Assembly: GCA_026018925.1 (NCBI GenBank)
Contig: JAKSZU010000012.1
Span: 49,767,207 to 49,831,206 of the forward strand
From: Tupaia tana
Taxonomy: Eukaryota > Chordata > Mammalia > Scandentia > Tupaiidae
DNA: 64,000 nt
Reading direction: 5' to 3'
The notes beneath the pieces were generated by a model. The model ran no database searches and was not told where the DNA came from. It saw only the letters and a list, made by a program, of their open reading frames with translations. Below, in pieces: positions 23,586 to 35,946 of the stretch; position 1 is the stretch's first letter, and every line of letters begins with the position of its first letter. The position numbers were made by a program, and so were the translations under genes.

Positions 23586-24370
23586 AGCTACTCATCAAGT
23601 CACCACTGCTACTCTCTTTCAAGGAGTTGACCCTATCCTTTCGCACCTGGTCTTCTATCTTTTATCACCTCGTTGCAGTCTCCTCTTCTCCCACTTCTTT
23701 TTAGCACACTACACTCATTCAGATTGAATCATTTTCTCTCATGACTCATCTTTCCATGTTTTCTACTGCTGAATTGTGCTTTCTTTTTTCTCCAATGTCA
23801 TTATTATCCCATTCTCACTTATCCATAAAGTCTTATTGTCTATGAATTTGAAAATGTATTCCTTCTTTGAAATGCAATTTTTCTTACTTATGCCTTTACT
23901 ATGATTCCATCTACTTTGTATTATAAAATGTTACATACATTTTGCACCATCTCATGAGTTTTTAAATATTGCCTGTGTATATCTCAAGCTAAATATCTCA
24001 AGAGGCATAGACAGCAAATATAAATGAATAAATGAATGAATGAACAGCTTTCTGCTCTCATATTATGATCCCTACACTGATAAATTCTTTGATGCTTTCT
24101 TGTGAGTCCTGTGAAAGAATTTAATTTTTATTTACTTCAACTAAAGTAGTTTTAAGTTCCACCCATTTCCTCTGCCTCATTTCCCCAAAAGTATTTTATA
24201 GAATTTAACTCAATTCAAAACAGTGAAAAATTAACCTATAGATATTTATACAGATTTATTTGATAAAAGGGGAGGAGAAAGGAGAAATAGTCCTGATCCA
24301 TCACATTTCTAATTCCAACACTGATTAATAATATTCATGGCTCAGTGTGCAAACTTCAGTATTTTCAGTA

Positions 24371-24404
24371 TGTTTCTTCCTTCTCTTCTTGTAACTCCCA
24401 ATAG
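24371..24404 (+). promoter_or_regulatory. Putative 3' splice site of an OR 5'UTR intron
   Basis: A pyrimidine-rich run ending in CAATAG lies 18 bases before the OR start codon. Many OR genes have non-coding 5' exons spliced just upstream of a one-exon coding region, so this is a plausible acceptor. The OR pseudogene has a similar pyrimidine-rich stretch before its own start (about 9147-9180). The upstream exon and promoter cannot be located from sequence alone. Confidence 0.4.
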
Positions 24405-24422
24405 AGAAGAGCTATTAGCTCA

Positions 24423-25367
24423 ATGACTTGGAAAAATCACTCAGCATTGATGGAATTCATATTTCTGGCCTATCCTTCCTGCCCAGAGCTGCGTATTCTG
24501 ACCTTCATTGGGGTCAGCCTGGTTTATATATTGATCACCACTGGGAACATACTCATTATGGTTTCCATTAAGAAAGAAGTCCGTCTACACGTGCCCATGT
24601 ATTATTTCCTAGGTAGCCTCTCAGGCATAGAAATATGCTACACTGCAGTGGTAGTGCCACATATCCTGGCCAACACCCTACAGTCAAACAAGACCATATC
24701 CTTCCTGGGGTGTGCCATTCAGATGGTTCTTCTCATTGGACTTGGCAGTGCTGATTGCTTACTCTTGGCCATTATGGCCTATGATCGCTATGTTGCCATT
24801 TGCCACCCCCTGAAGTACCCTCTCATCATGACTTTGACTCTTTGTTTCCGCTTGGTTGTGGCATCAGTGATCATTGGCTTGTTCTTGTCCTTACAACTGG
24901 TGGCCTTCATCTTTTCTCTACCATTCTGCCCGGCGCGAGGTATTGAGCACTTCTTTTGTGATGCACCACCAGTGATGCATCTCATTTGTGCCAACAGCCA
25001 CATCCATGAGCTGTCAGTGCTGGTGGCAGCCACATTAGCCATCGCTGTGCCTTTCTTTTTCATTGCCACCTCCTATGCATTCATAGTGGCTGCTCTGCTC
25101 AAGATCCACTCAGCAACTGGCCGCAGCCGGGCCTTCTCCACCTGCTCCTCCCACCTCACTGTGGTGCTGCTGCAGTATGGCTGCTGTGCCTTCATGTACC
25201 TGCGCCCCAGCTCCAGCTACAACCCCAAGCAAGATCGGTTCATCTCAATGGTGTACATATTGGGAACGCCACTGCTCAATCCACTCATCTACACCTTGAG
25301 GAACAATGAAATGAAAGGGGCCATAAGGAGAGTCATTTCCAGGAATTACCTACCCCAGAAAAGCTAG
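24423..25367 (+). CDS. Intact single-exon class II olfactory receptor, family-10-like
   Basis: A 314-residue seven-transmembrane odorant receptor, expected in the olfactory sensory neuron membrane and coupled to Golf/adenylate cyclase (family knowledge). Visible hallmarks in order: N-glycosylation site N5-H-S; GN at 41-42 in TM1; LHVPMYYF at 55-62 (the usual motif is LHTPMYFF, so T to V and F to Y); conserved Cys97; [13 protein letters not shown] at 118-130 ending TM3; extracellular Cys169, Cys179 and Cys189; SY at 217-218 in TM5; [10 protein letters not shown] at 236-245 before TM6; [12 protein letters not shown] at 283-294 in TM7. Length and lack of introns are typical for ORs. The ATG is the first in frame and aligns with the start of the decayed paralogue at 9197. 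The TM3/TM6/TM7 wording looks most like family 10, but I cannot fix the subfamily. No disabling change is seen. Confidence 0.96.
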   Translation: MTWKNHSALMEFIFLAYPSCPELRILTFIGVSLVYILITTGNILIMVSIKKEVRLHVPMYYFLGSLSGIEICYTAVVVPHILANTLQSNKTISFLGCAIQMVLLIGLGSADCLLLAIMAYDRYVAICHPLKYPLIMTLTLCFRLVVASVIIGLFLSLQLVAFIFSLPFCPARGIEHFFCDAPPVMHLICANSHIHELSVLVAATLAIAVPFFFIATSYAFIVAALLKIHSATGRSRAFSTCSSHLTVVLLQYGCCAFMYLRPSSSYNPKQDRFISMVYILGTPLLNPLIYTLRNNEMKGAIRRVISRNYLPQKS

Positions 25368-25510
25368 TGTACAGGAGGTAACAACCAAACAGGCAAGAGT
25401 TTGGATCCAGTCTATAATAATTATTGGGCAACTGAGATATTTCTCTGTTCATGTCAAAACTAACATGTGCTGTTCAGCTTCATATGCCAAAAACTTTAAA
25501 AATAGTTACA

Positions 25511-26104
<594 letters not shown>

Positions 26105-27297
26105 AAGAGAGAAAGATATAAGCAAATGATCATAAAGTAATATAAAATGTGAAGTATAAGTCAGTATCAAGATAATGACTGCAAACAAGTGACTCATTTA
26201 ATGATTTCTAACCAAAAATAAAATGTAATAAACCCATCAGAAATGAGACAGAAAAGAGACTGGGTGATTCAGTCCACAAAATTAAGCCTCCTGTGTACAG
26301 CAAGGACAGAGAAGGACCTTGAGAATCTGGGACTCACAGGAAATTACCAGAACAAAAATTTTATTTTTTATTACAGTATTGTTTGTGAAATTAAAAGTGT
26401 GTTAAGAGCATAATTTCCATAACCACACCTCCCAGGACCCAAACTATTACGGATCCATGCCATTTCATTAATGTAATTGCTAGAGCAAAACAAGCACCTA
26501 AGACTGATGTCCTAAATGTTTTCACATCCCTGAGAACCCACCAAAATCCCACCATGCCTGCATGAGCAGTTAGAGTTACCATGTCAGCTAGACCAAGCAG
26601 TAGGACCAGGACCCAGACTCTCAAGTCCACATAACACTATACTGTCCAGAACATAGACAGACCAGCAGCAGGAGGAAAGCTGTTTCAGGGAACGGGTAAA
26701 CAATGCAAAAGTCCCAAAGTCTCACCTGATTCTCACAGTAGATCAAAAACACAGCACATGTGATCCAAGGCAATCTTCAAGACTCTCCCTACAACTCTGG
26801 CTTAACTGGACCTGGTTTATTCCATGGCTGGAGTGTACAGTGCACCAGACCCAGCAGGGTTCTTCCAGACACTGTTGGCCACCTCCATTTCCAGGAAACC
26901 ATCTCAGGAAGATTCTTCTGCACAAGGGACCCTACCCCCTATGGGGGCCTTCCAAATGCTCACAGATAACACTGACAGTGAATACAACAGAGGAAATCCC
27001 CTGGAGAACACATTACTACACACACTCAAAACCCAAACACCCCACCTAATCAATACTAAAGGACACATTTTCATGAAAAGACATTCCACTAAGGTAGATA
27101 TTCAAGAATGTCAGAAGTGGTGACAACTCCACTGTATGCAGATATCAACACAGGGCCACAGCAAAATATTTTAAAACAAGGAAAGTTGACAGCTTCCAGA
27201 GAACTCAATGAACCCCTAGTAATGGAGCCCAAATAAAATCAAATTCTTTAAAAGCCTAAAAGGGAATTCAAATGACGTCTTAAAACTCAGTGACAAG

Positions 27298-27560
27298 TGA
27301 TGCCAGCAGGCAGTGTCATGGTTGAATCACTGTGCTCCCACATGACCAACTGTGGTTTGAGACCCAGAACCAGCTGCTTGAGAATCACTCAGGTGCATGT
27401 GCATACATGCCCAAAAATACCAGGAGGAGGAGAATGGAAGAAAGGGAATTGGATGTGGCCACACCCCCCAGAAATGGTTTCTCACTTTCCCTCTCCCTGT
27501 CTCTGTCTCACCCTGTGGGAAAGAAAAAAAAAAAACACCTCTGTGACTTGCAAAAAAATA
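27298..27560 (+). mobile_element. SINE-T, old subfamily, in L1-C
   Basis: GCCAGCAGGCAGTGTCATGG head with decayed B box TGGTTTGAGACCC. The CT tract is short. Confidence 0.75.
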
Positions 27561-27855
27561 CCAATAGACAGTTCAATGAACTCAGGAAAACATTACAAGA
27601 ACATAATGAGCAATTTAACAAAGATACAGAAAATTAAAAAAAAACAATAAAAGTTCTCAAAATGAACCAATGAATCACTGAACAAATGAAAAATATATGA
27701 TACAGAGATTCAGTAACAGACTAAAACCAACAGAAGAATCTTAGAACTGAAAGACCAATCTTTTTAGATAATCTAGTCATGGAAAAAAATTGAAAACAAA
27801 TGAAAAGAATAAAGACAGCCCATGAGATTTAAGGAACACCATCACATTACCAAAT

Positions 27856-28118
27856 TTTTTTTTTTTGAGAGGTTTTTTGCTATAGGGCGCGTGCGCTCGC
27901 CAGACAGACAGAGAGAGACATAGAGACAGAAAGCGAGAAATCACCCCCCAGGGGGGATGGTCACGCCGCAATCCCTTCTCCTCCATTCTCCTCTCGGGAT
28001 CTTGGGCACGCACGCACACGTGCCCGGCATGAGTTTTAAGCCACCGGGTCCAGGACGCGAACCACGGTCGACTACGTGGGAGTCCAGCGACATAGCCATT
28101 GCGCTAACCGCTGGTTCC
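27856..28118 (-). mobile_element. SINE-T, young, altered-B-box subfamily, in L1-C
   Basis: TSD CACATTACCAAAT at 27843-27855 and 28119-28131. Confidence 0.95.
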
Positions 28119-28194
28119 CACATTACCAAATATTTGCATCATGAGAGTGCCAAAAAAAAAAAGAGACAAAGATCAGAACAGAAAACTTATTTAA

Positions 28195-29370
28195 TGCCAG
28201 AGACTTGTTCCAGCCGGGGTTGGTTGAAGCTCGTAGGAAAGCAATACGGGCAATAAGGAATCAGGCAGAGACTACAATGTTCTTTAGCATGTTCTCAGCT
28301 GACTACAGTCAGAGCAAGCTCAAGACTGCAGCGTCAGTGGCTAGGAGTCATATGTATTTATTGGGGGATGTTTAGGAAGTAGGAGGGGTGATGAAGGAAG
28401 TAAAAGATTTTACTCTAAAAAATGAGGTATACAAAGTATGGAAACAATAATCATAAAACATGATGTCTGTTTTGTTTGATTAGGTATAAACAGTCACAGT
28501 TCTCAGGGCGAGGAAGTCCATCTGTCCGGTGCATTTTCTTCTTAGATCTTGATTACCGGATAGGGTCTTTTTGGGTGAGAGGGTTTTGTAGCTCAGGAAA
28601 CAATAGAGGATGTTTTATTAGCAGTTTTTCATAGTTTACAGCACACAGATGAGAAACCCTTTGTAGTTAGAGACTATCTGTTGCCTGCCTAAATTTAGAT
28701 AAGAACTCTCAGTTAAGATTGGTAACCTCCCCCTGGTGTCTTTAGGTTTGTTCATCCTGTCGTCGCCAGCCAGGCCTGTCTTTCCTCTATTAACCTGCGG
28801 ATCCCTGTATTTTTATTTGCTGAATTTCAGTCTATTAATCAGTGAATTCTTGTGCTCTATCTTTGAATCCCTGTCATGGTCGTGAATGCGCTAACTTGGC
28901 CTAACATAAGCTAACTTGGCCTGTAGCCTTAACAAGGGGTGTTTACGTAAAATTAGTCTTAAACTAACTTAACCTGTATATGCTAATTACACTAATTCAG
29001 CTTATACTAACTCAGTCTAACATATGCTAATTTGGCCTAACACAGGCAGGTGGGGGAGTCTCACAAAATAATTTCCTGATCACAGTCACCTTAGGGAACC
29101 GCATTCCTTCAGGATCACTAATTAGCTTTATTGCAAAGTTGAAGTAGTGCTAGGGGTGTTATTTTACCCTTATGGGGTACCGGGGTATCGTAATGACACT
29201 AAAGCCCATGGCAGAGAGATTGAAAGCACAAACCAGTACAACAAACACAGTTGAAAGCCTGAGCTCACAGCTATGGTCCTTGCCTGCAGCTTTTCTCACC
29301 CAAGCCTTGCTTAGACATGAGAGACAGTTCTTTTAGACTCTGCCTGTGTTGGCTGCATGGTCTCCACCAA
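28195..29370 (-). mobile_element. Putative LTR-derived insert in L1-C ORF1
   Basis: L1-C ORF1 stops near 28194 and resumes near 29370. On the minus strand, the stretch 29084 to 28195 begins TGTGATCAGG and ends GTCTCTGGCA, a TG...CA layout, with AATAAATA about 155 bases before the end. 29085-29370 is unassigned and could be internal sequence. I did not find a convincing short target duplication or primer-binding site, so the LTR reading is tentative. Confidence 0.4.
28880..29045. repeat. Degenerate tandem repeat in the LTR-like insert
   Basis: Repeated variants of GCTAACTTGGCCTAACATAA, such as CTAACTTGGCCTG, CTAACTTAACCTG, CTAACTCAGTCTAACATATG and CTAATTTGGCCTAACACAGG. Confidence 0.6.
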
Positions 29371-30077
29371 TTCAATAAATAGCTGAAAATTTCTCAATTA
29401 TTAGAAGAGATATAGACATTCATACAAAAGAATCTCAAAGATCTCCAAACAGATTCAACCTAAAGAGGTACTCAGGTGTATTATAATTAAAATCAATCAA
29501 CCAATCAATACAAAAAAAGAGAAAAGAAAATTCTTACATCAGCAAGAGAAAAGCATCAAGTTACATATAATTGCATTCATATCATATTAACATAACAGTG
29601 TACTTCTTAGCAGAATCTGTGCAGACCCAGAGAGAATGGAATGATTTATTCAAAATCCTAAAACAGACAAAAAAATGCAAACAAATGCTTTTCCCAGTAA
29701 ACCTAGTCTTCAGAATAGAAGGAGAAATGAAGTCTTTCCTGTTTAACCAAAAATGGAAGTAAGTCACCACCACTAGACTCAGCCTTCAAGAAATCCTATA
29801 ACGAGTTTTAAATTTGGAAGCATACTGACTAAAACTGCCATCAAAAACAAAATCAAAACAACAACATGATACTGGGAGAGTAGGTACTAGATACACAAAT
29901 GAGAAACAGAAAGGAATAAAGTCTTATACCACAGATAATCTCCAAACCACCATCATAGATAATAAAACAAAAACAGAAAGAAAAATAGACAAAACAGCCA
30001 GAAACCACCTAGCTAAGTGACAGGAGTAAATTCTAATCTACCTGTAATAGCCCTAAATATAAAAAGATTAAATTTCT

Positions 30078-30281
30078 TAGACCAGCCAGTGCCATGGTGG
30101 TTAAGGTAGCTGGATCTCACATGGGCAACTGCATGGTTCCAGTCCCAGACCTGGTGGTTTAAAAAACTTAGGGCATATGTGTGTGTGTGCCCTAAGTCTC
30201 TAGAGGAGAATGGAGGAGGATGAGAAATTGTGGTGTGGCCATCCCTCTGGATAAAGGGGGCTGGGATGATTTCTCTCTCTT

Positions 30282-30359
<78 letters not shown>

Positions 30360-30370
30360 CCTCCCTCCCT

Positions 30371-30426
<56 letters not shown>

Positions 30427-30470
30427 CTCTTTCATTGGCGAGTGCAGGCATCCTATGACAAAAAAAGAGA
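30078..30470 (+). mobile_element. SINE-T, old subfamily with expanded CT tract
   Basis: Decayed TSD ATTAAATTTC / ATTCAATTTC near 30067 and 30470. The internal CT tract has expanded to about 160 bp, so this copy is much longer than normal. Confidence 0.85.
30271..30433. repeat. (CT)n / (CCCT)n microsatellite in a SINE
   Basis: Compound tract of CT runs with a central CCCT block. It grew from the CT tract of SINE-T and produces spurious Arg-Glu and Ser-Leu reading frames. Confidence 0.95.
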
Positions 30471-30670
30471 TTCAATTTCCATTGAAGAGATATAGACTGG
30501 AGAGACATCATTGTGGTATCTCTCTGATAGGAAAGTCCAAAAAACTAGTTGGAAAGATGGCTGAACCTAGAGCAGAGGAGTGAAGTGAGAAAAACAACAC
30601 AATGGCAGGGCTGGAGGGAGTTTTAGCAGTGCCAAGTCTCAAGTACAAGTCATAAAATTAAGTCCAAACT

Positions 30671-30688
30671 GGGGGGGGGGGGGGGGGG
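30671..30688. repeat. G homopolymer
   Basis: Eighteen G in a row in the L1-D 5'UTR. Confidence 0.9.
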
Positions 30689-32134
30689 ATAGACATGACT
30701 GAATCCTCCCACAGTAGAGGAATTATATGCAGGACTTTCCTCCAAAGCTTCCAGTTCCCAGCTCTGCTTTCACCACAGACCCTAGTATACCCAACTCCAG
30801 AAGAGCACCAGAAGAAACATGGACCATGAACTCATCTCCAGGAGCTGCAAGTATCTGCCATCCCAAGAGAAAGCTGAACTCTCCTACTCTGAAAACCCGA
30901 GTACACCGCACCACCTTAGGGAGCTGACCAGGACAATTGTCCCTCGTTGGCAAGACTATACTCCTTCTCTCCCTCCAACTTTCCCTAGGATATGAGCAGG
31001 AGCTTCCTGCTCCCTCTGCTTCTACAGAGCAGCTTTTCCACTTCTCCCTGGACAGTAAATGTTAGTGGAGGAGTAGAGAGGGGTCACTGACAAGAAGAAG
31101 GGAGACAGAGATCTCCTTTCTGGTGCAAAGAATAGATGGATGTCACCCTGCCCTTTTTCTAGCTTAAAGGGGCCATTTTACAGGCCAGTGCAGGCAGCTA
31201 GCATGTGCTGCAACCAGACACAGCTCCAGCCCTTCCCTGAAACTACAGATATACACAGGCCTGTGGACCCACCTAGATTACATTAGCAGACCTGTGGACA
31301 CATGTCTGCAGTTCCCACATGACATGCATTGCTCCATGCCTGCCACTGGCCTTGCAGATAGTCATCAGCTGACCCCTAGTTGTTCAGATGTGCACAGCTG
31401 GCAGATCTATACCATTTGTGCCCCCTATGCATGCAGTTCCTACATCAGCAGCCACACTTCCTGCCCAGACCTGGAACCTAGCAGGAAGATGCATACTACT
31501 CCAGCCCCACTTCCCAACATATCTTTGGTAACGCACTGTCCTCACCCAGACTCCCAGCCATGCAAGAGAGCATGTCCAGCCCCTTACTTTACCAGCAATC
31601 CTGGCATGTTTGTCTGCATCAAACCACCTGCAGAAGGCTGCCGCAGCTGTAAAAAGAAGCATGCAATGGAGCAGACAACTTTATCCACTTCCAGGTGTTG
31701 CACACAAAGAGTTAACTATACAAGTAGCCATACTATGAGTCATAATTCCTCAACTAACTCCTGCATCCACACGTGTGAAACCCATCCAACACAGCTGAGA
31801 CCTACAAACTGCTACTATAAAATCTAACACAGAAATTAAAGCATAAATACTCCTCAGATGCCAAAAAGTTAACACAAGGGCACAAGAAACTTGGGGGAAG
31901 GGGGACAAGGAAATAACTCTCCCCCAAAGGAACACATTAACTGCACACTAACCATCAGCAAAATGCAGAAAATCATATCAGTGTCAGAAATGGATTTTAG
32001 AATATTGATCATGAACAAACCTCAATGAGATACAAGAGAACACAGACAATTTCAGATGAGAAAAACAATGCATAACATTGTTATGAGAGAAATTCAATAG
32101 AGAAATAGACATCTTAAAGAATTTGATATTCTTG

Positions 32135-32390
32135 GGACCAGCAGTTAGCGTAATGGCTATGTCGCTGGACTCCCATGTAGTCGACTACGGTTCGAGTCCC
32201 AGACCTGGTGGCTTAAACTTACACCAGGCGCGTGTGCGTGCGTGCCCAAGATCCCGAGAGGAGAATGGAGGAGAAGGGATTGTGGTGTAGCCATCCCCCC
32301 TGGGGGGGTGATTTCTCGCTTTCTGTCTCTCTGTCTCTCTCTGTCTTTCTGGTGAGTGCACGCACTCTATAGCAAAAACCTCTCCAAAAA
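32135..32390 (+). mobile_element. SINE-T, young, in L1-D ORF1
   Basis: Near-consensus. The left flank AAGAATTTGATATTCTT (32118-32134) is echoed on the right by AAGAATTTAATACTCTGATATTCTT-like sequence after about 32391. Confidence 0.88.
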
Positions 32391-32599
32391 AATAAGAATT
32401 TAATACTCTGATATTCTTTAAATAAAATAAAAATTAAAATCCTGAGGATTTTTATACAATTCAAAAATTAAAGTTTGGTAGACAGCAATGAAAAGTTGGA
32501 CCATGCAAAAGAACTTCTGAACTTGGAGATAGAACCTTTGAAATAGTCCAAAGTGTCAAAAGAATGAAAATAATAGCCATTTAAAAAAATGAAGAGAAT

Positions 32600-32872
32600 A
32601 AGAACAGTCCTATGGTATAATGATTACGGGAGCCAGAAATGACATAGAACTGTGTGGTTCAAATCCTGGTCCTGGCATCTTGAAAAAAACATGCTTAGTC
32701 CCTGTGTGAGCATGCCCCAAATCCTGACAAGATGCAGAAATGGAGAACAAGGGATTGCAGCATGACTATAGCCCATTGGGGAGGAGCTCCCCTCCCCCAC
32801 CATCATCTCACTGTCTCTGGCAAGTTCACATGCCCTGTGGCAAATTTTTAACATTTTTGTTAAGAAATAAGA
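32600..32872 (+). mobile_element. SINE-T, very diverged, in L1-D
   Basis: GGTATAATGATTACGGG head, B-box-like GTGGTTCAAATCCTGG, the purine region, and CACATGCCCTGTGGC near the end. Confidence 0.6.
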
Positions 32873-33384
32873 GAGCACACAGAAAATATAAAACTTGAAT
32901 AATTAGCTTAATAGCCTCAAAACGGGTATCCCAGAAGCAAAGAAATGGAAAAAAAATAATAGAAAATCTATTTGATGAAATATTAACTGAAAACTTCTCA
33001 AATCTACAGAGAGATGCAGAAATACAGATCCAGGAAACTCAAAGGGCACCGAATAGATTCAGCATAGGAAAGTCTTCTCTAAGTTATATTATAGTTAAAA
33101 CATATCAAAGAGAAAGAGAAAAATCCTGAAAATGGTTAGAGATAAGCCTGAAGTTACCTATTAAAAATATCTCATAAGACTAGCCTTAGACTTCTAAGCA
33201 GAAAACTTACAGGCCAAAAGGGAATAGGATGACATATTCAAAAATTCAAAAGATACATTTTCAGCCAAGAATCCTGTTCTATACCTAGCTTAACTTTCCT
33301 TTATATTTAAAGGAGAAATAAAATAATTTTCAAACAACTTTAGGAACCACCAATACTAGACAAGCTCTTTAAGAAACAGTAAAG

Positions 33385-33559
33385 GGGGCCAGCAGGTGGC
33401 ATGGTGGTAAAGGCAGCTAGATCCCACATAATCAACTGCATGGTTCAAGTTCCAGTCCCAGTGGCTTGAAAAACAAGCTGGAGATGTGTGCAAGCATGCT
33501 CAAAGTCCCAAGAAGAGAATGAAGAAGGGATCACTGCATGATTATCCTCCTAGAGGGTG

Positions 33560-33610
<51 letters not shown>

Positions 33611-33645
33611 GAACACATGTGCCTTATAGCAAAAAAATAAAAAAT
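33385..33645 (+). mobile_element. SINE-T, old subfamily, at the L1-D deletion junction
   Basis: GGCCAGCAGGTGGCATGG head. CT tract 33561-33607. Flanked by GCTCTTTAAGAAAC on the left and GCTCTTTGAAAAG on the right. Confidence 0.75.
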
Positions 33646-34717
33646 AAAAACTGGCTCTTTGAAAAGATAAGGAAAATATACAAACTATTAGCTGCATTAT
33701 CCAAGAAAAATAAAGATAAGACCTCAATCAATAAAATCAGAAATGAAAAGGAGACATTATACCACACATCACAGAATGACTATTTGGAAGCAAAGAGATT
33801 TCTAATGATCTAGAAAATCTGTAACAGATAAACAAATTTCTGAACACATATACCATACCTAGCTTGAATCAAGAAGATACATAAATCCTGAATAGTACAA
33901 TAACAAAGAATGAGATTGCATCAGTAATAAATAGTCTCCCCAAAAGAAAAACCCTCAGATGGCTTCACTGTTGAATTCTACACATTCTTTATAAAAGAAT
34001 TAACTTTGATTCACCTCAAATTATTCCAAAAAGTCCAAATGAAGAGAATTCTTGCAAACTCGTTCTGTGAAGTCAACATCACCTTGATACTAAAATCAAG
34101 CAAAGATGGCACATATCAAAAAAGAAAACTACAGAACAGAATATGGTTCAAAACTTCCCAAGAAAAGACTAGCAACTCAAATACAGCAACACATTAAAAA
34201 GATTATGCACCACGACAAAGTAGAATGCAAGGGTTATCTCCGGTTTTAAGGATAATTCAACACATGCAAAACAATAAAATAAAATAATCGAGGTAATACT
34301 TTACATTAAAAGAAGGAAATAAAAAATATGATATCAATGGACATGAAAAGGACACAAAAATGGAACCATATCTCTTATTCATGAATTGGAAGATTCAACA
34401 TAGCTGAAATGTTGACAGTACCCGAAATGATCTAAAATTCAATGCAATTTCTATTAAAATTTCTGCAATGTTTTTCAGAGAAGCAGGAAAAGACAGTCAT
34501 AAAATTTGCCTAGAATCACAAAAGAACTCCATATCACCAAAACGATACTATACAAAAAGCATAAGTTCAAAGACATCTACTCCTAACTTTAAAATATATT
34601 ACAAAGCCATAATAACCAAGACAGCATGGTGCTGGCACATGAGCAGGTACACAGACCAAGGGAACAGAATAAATAATCCATAAATGAATCCCAAAACATA
34701 CGGACAGCTGATTTTTG

Positions 34718-34983
34718 TTTGTTTGTTTTAGGATTTTGCCATAGGGCATGTGTACTCGCCGAGGAGAGAGAAATAGAGACAAAGAGAAGAAAAGTAAGAA
34801 ATAATCCCCAGGAGGAATGGCCATGCTACAGTCTCTTTTCCTCCAGTCTCCTCTTGGGATTTTGGGCATGCGCAAACATGTGCCCAGAGTGATTCTCAAG
34901 CCACCAGTTCTGTGACTGGAACCATGATCAGCCATATGGAAATCCAATGCCTTAACCACCATGCCACCTGCTAACCCCCAGGA
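34718..34983 (-). mobile_element. SINE-T, old subfamily, in L1-D
   Basis: TSD AGCTGATTTTTG at 34706-34717 and 34984-34995. Confidence 0.88.
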
Positions 34984-35265
34984 AGCTGATTTTTGACAAA
35001 GGGCATAAAGCAACCTAGTGGGAAAAGACAGTCTTTTCAATAAATGGTGCTTGGAAAACTATTCAAATATCCATTTGCAGAAAAATAAAACTAGATCACA
35101 TGGATCACTATTTTCACAAATTAAAATGGATTAAATACTTACACAAAAATCCCCATATCATAAAACTACTGGAGGAAAACATTGTAGAGACAATTCAAAA
35201 TATTGAAGTAGGAAAAGATTGCTTAAATAAGAAAAAGGCAATAACATCAAAAGTAGAGAAATGGG

Positions 35266-35534
35266 GGAACCAGCAGTTAGCATAATGGCTATGTCGCTGG
35301 ACTCCCACGTAGTCGACCGCGGTTCGCGTCTCGGACCCGGTGGCTTACAACTCACGCCGGGTGCGTGTGCGTGCGTGCCCAAGATCCCGAGAGGAGAATG
35401 GAGGAGAAGGGATTGCAGCGTGACCATCCCCCCTGGGGGGTGATTTCTCGCTTTCTGTCTCTCTGTCTCTCTCTGTCTGTCTGGCGAGCACACGCGCCCT
35501 ATAGCAAAAACCTCTCCAAAAAAAATAAAATAAA
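35266..35534 (+). mobile_element. SINE-T, young, altered-B-box subfamily, in L1-D
   Basis: TSD AAAAGTAGAGAAATGGG at 35249-35265 and 35535-35551. Head GGAACCAGCAG, B box GGTTCGCGTCT. Confidence 0.95.
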
Positions 35535-35701
35535 AAAAGTAGAGAAATGGGACGACTTCCTACTAAAAGTTTCTGCGTAGCAAAGGAAACAATAGAGTAA
35601 TGGGACAACCTAAAGAATGGAAGAAGATATGTGCATATATTTCAGATAAGAGAATGACAGCCAGCTTATTTATATAAGGAACTCCTACAATTCATTTGAC
35701 T

Positions 35702-35946
35702 GGGGACCAGCAGATGGCATAATAGTTACATCACTGGACTCTCATATAGTCGACTGTGGTTCAAGTCCTGGACCCAGCAACTTAAAACTCACGCCAGGCA
35801 GAGGAGCATGAGTGCCCAAAATCCCAACAGAGAACGGAGGAGAAGATATTGCAGCATGGCCATCCCCCCGAGGGATGATTTCTCTCTGTCTGTCTCTCTC
35901 TCTCTGGCAAGCACACACACACCCTATAGCAAAAATCTCTCTTTAA
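35702..35946 (+). mobile_element. SINE-T, diverged, in L1-D
   Basis: ACCAGCAGATGGCATAATAG head, B box GGTTCAAGTCC. No clear TSD. Confidence 0.8.

Larger units (their letters stand above)
10880..24200. other. Spacer A of an ancient tandem duplication
   Basis: Blocks colinear with spacer B: 10880-11100, 11330-12090, 12381-13130, 13420-13640, 14745-15045, 15220-15590, 21343-21480, 21630-22170, and weakly 24000-24200. Between them lie repeats private to this copy. No genes. Confidence 0.7.
26380..30485 (+). mobile_element. L1-C: old LINE-1, 5'UTR, ORF1 and start of ORF2
   Basis: Diverged LINE-1. The probable 5'UTR is about 26380-27100. ORF1 spans about 27200-29860, and its C-terminal part is recognisable at 29400-29770 (GAGAATGGAATGATTTATTC; GAATAGAAGGAGAAATGAAG). 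ORF2 starts near 30030-30485. It is interrupted by SINE-T at 27298 and 27856, an LTR-like insert (28195-29370) and SINE-T at 30078. The ORF2 continuation is at 36374-36512, beyond L1-D. The 5' limit is uncertain. Confidence 0.65.

Noticed and set aside
24788-25069. 93-residue minus-strand ORF
   Set aside because: Shadow of the intact OR gene.
30013-30583. Long Arg-Glu and Ser-Leu reading frames on both strands
   Set aside because: They are translations of the CT microsatellite inside a SINE, not proteins.
31294-31827. 177-residue Cys/His-containing ORF on the plus strand
   Set aside because: It lies in the 5'UTR-like part of L1-D, has no recognisable domain, and its spacing of Cys/His fits no zinc-finger pattern. 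Most likely chance.
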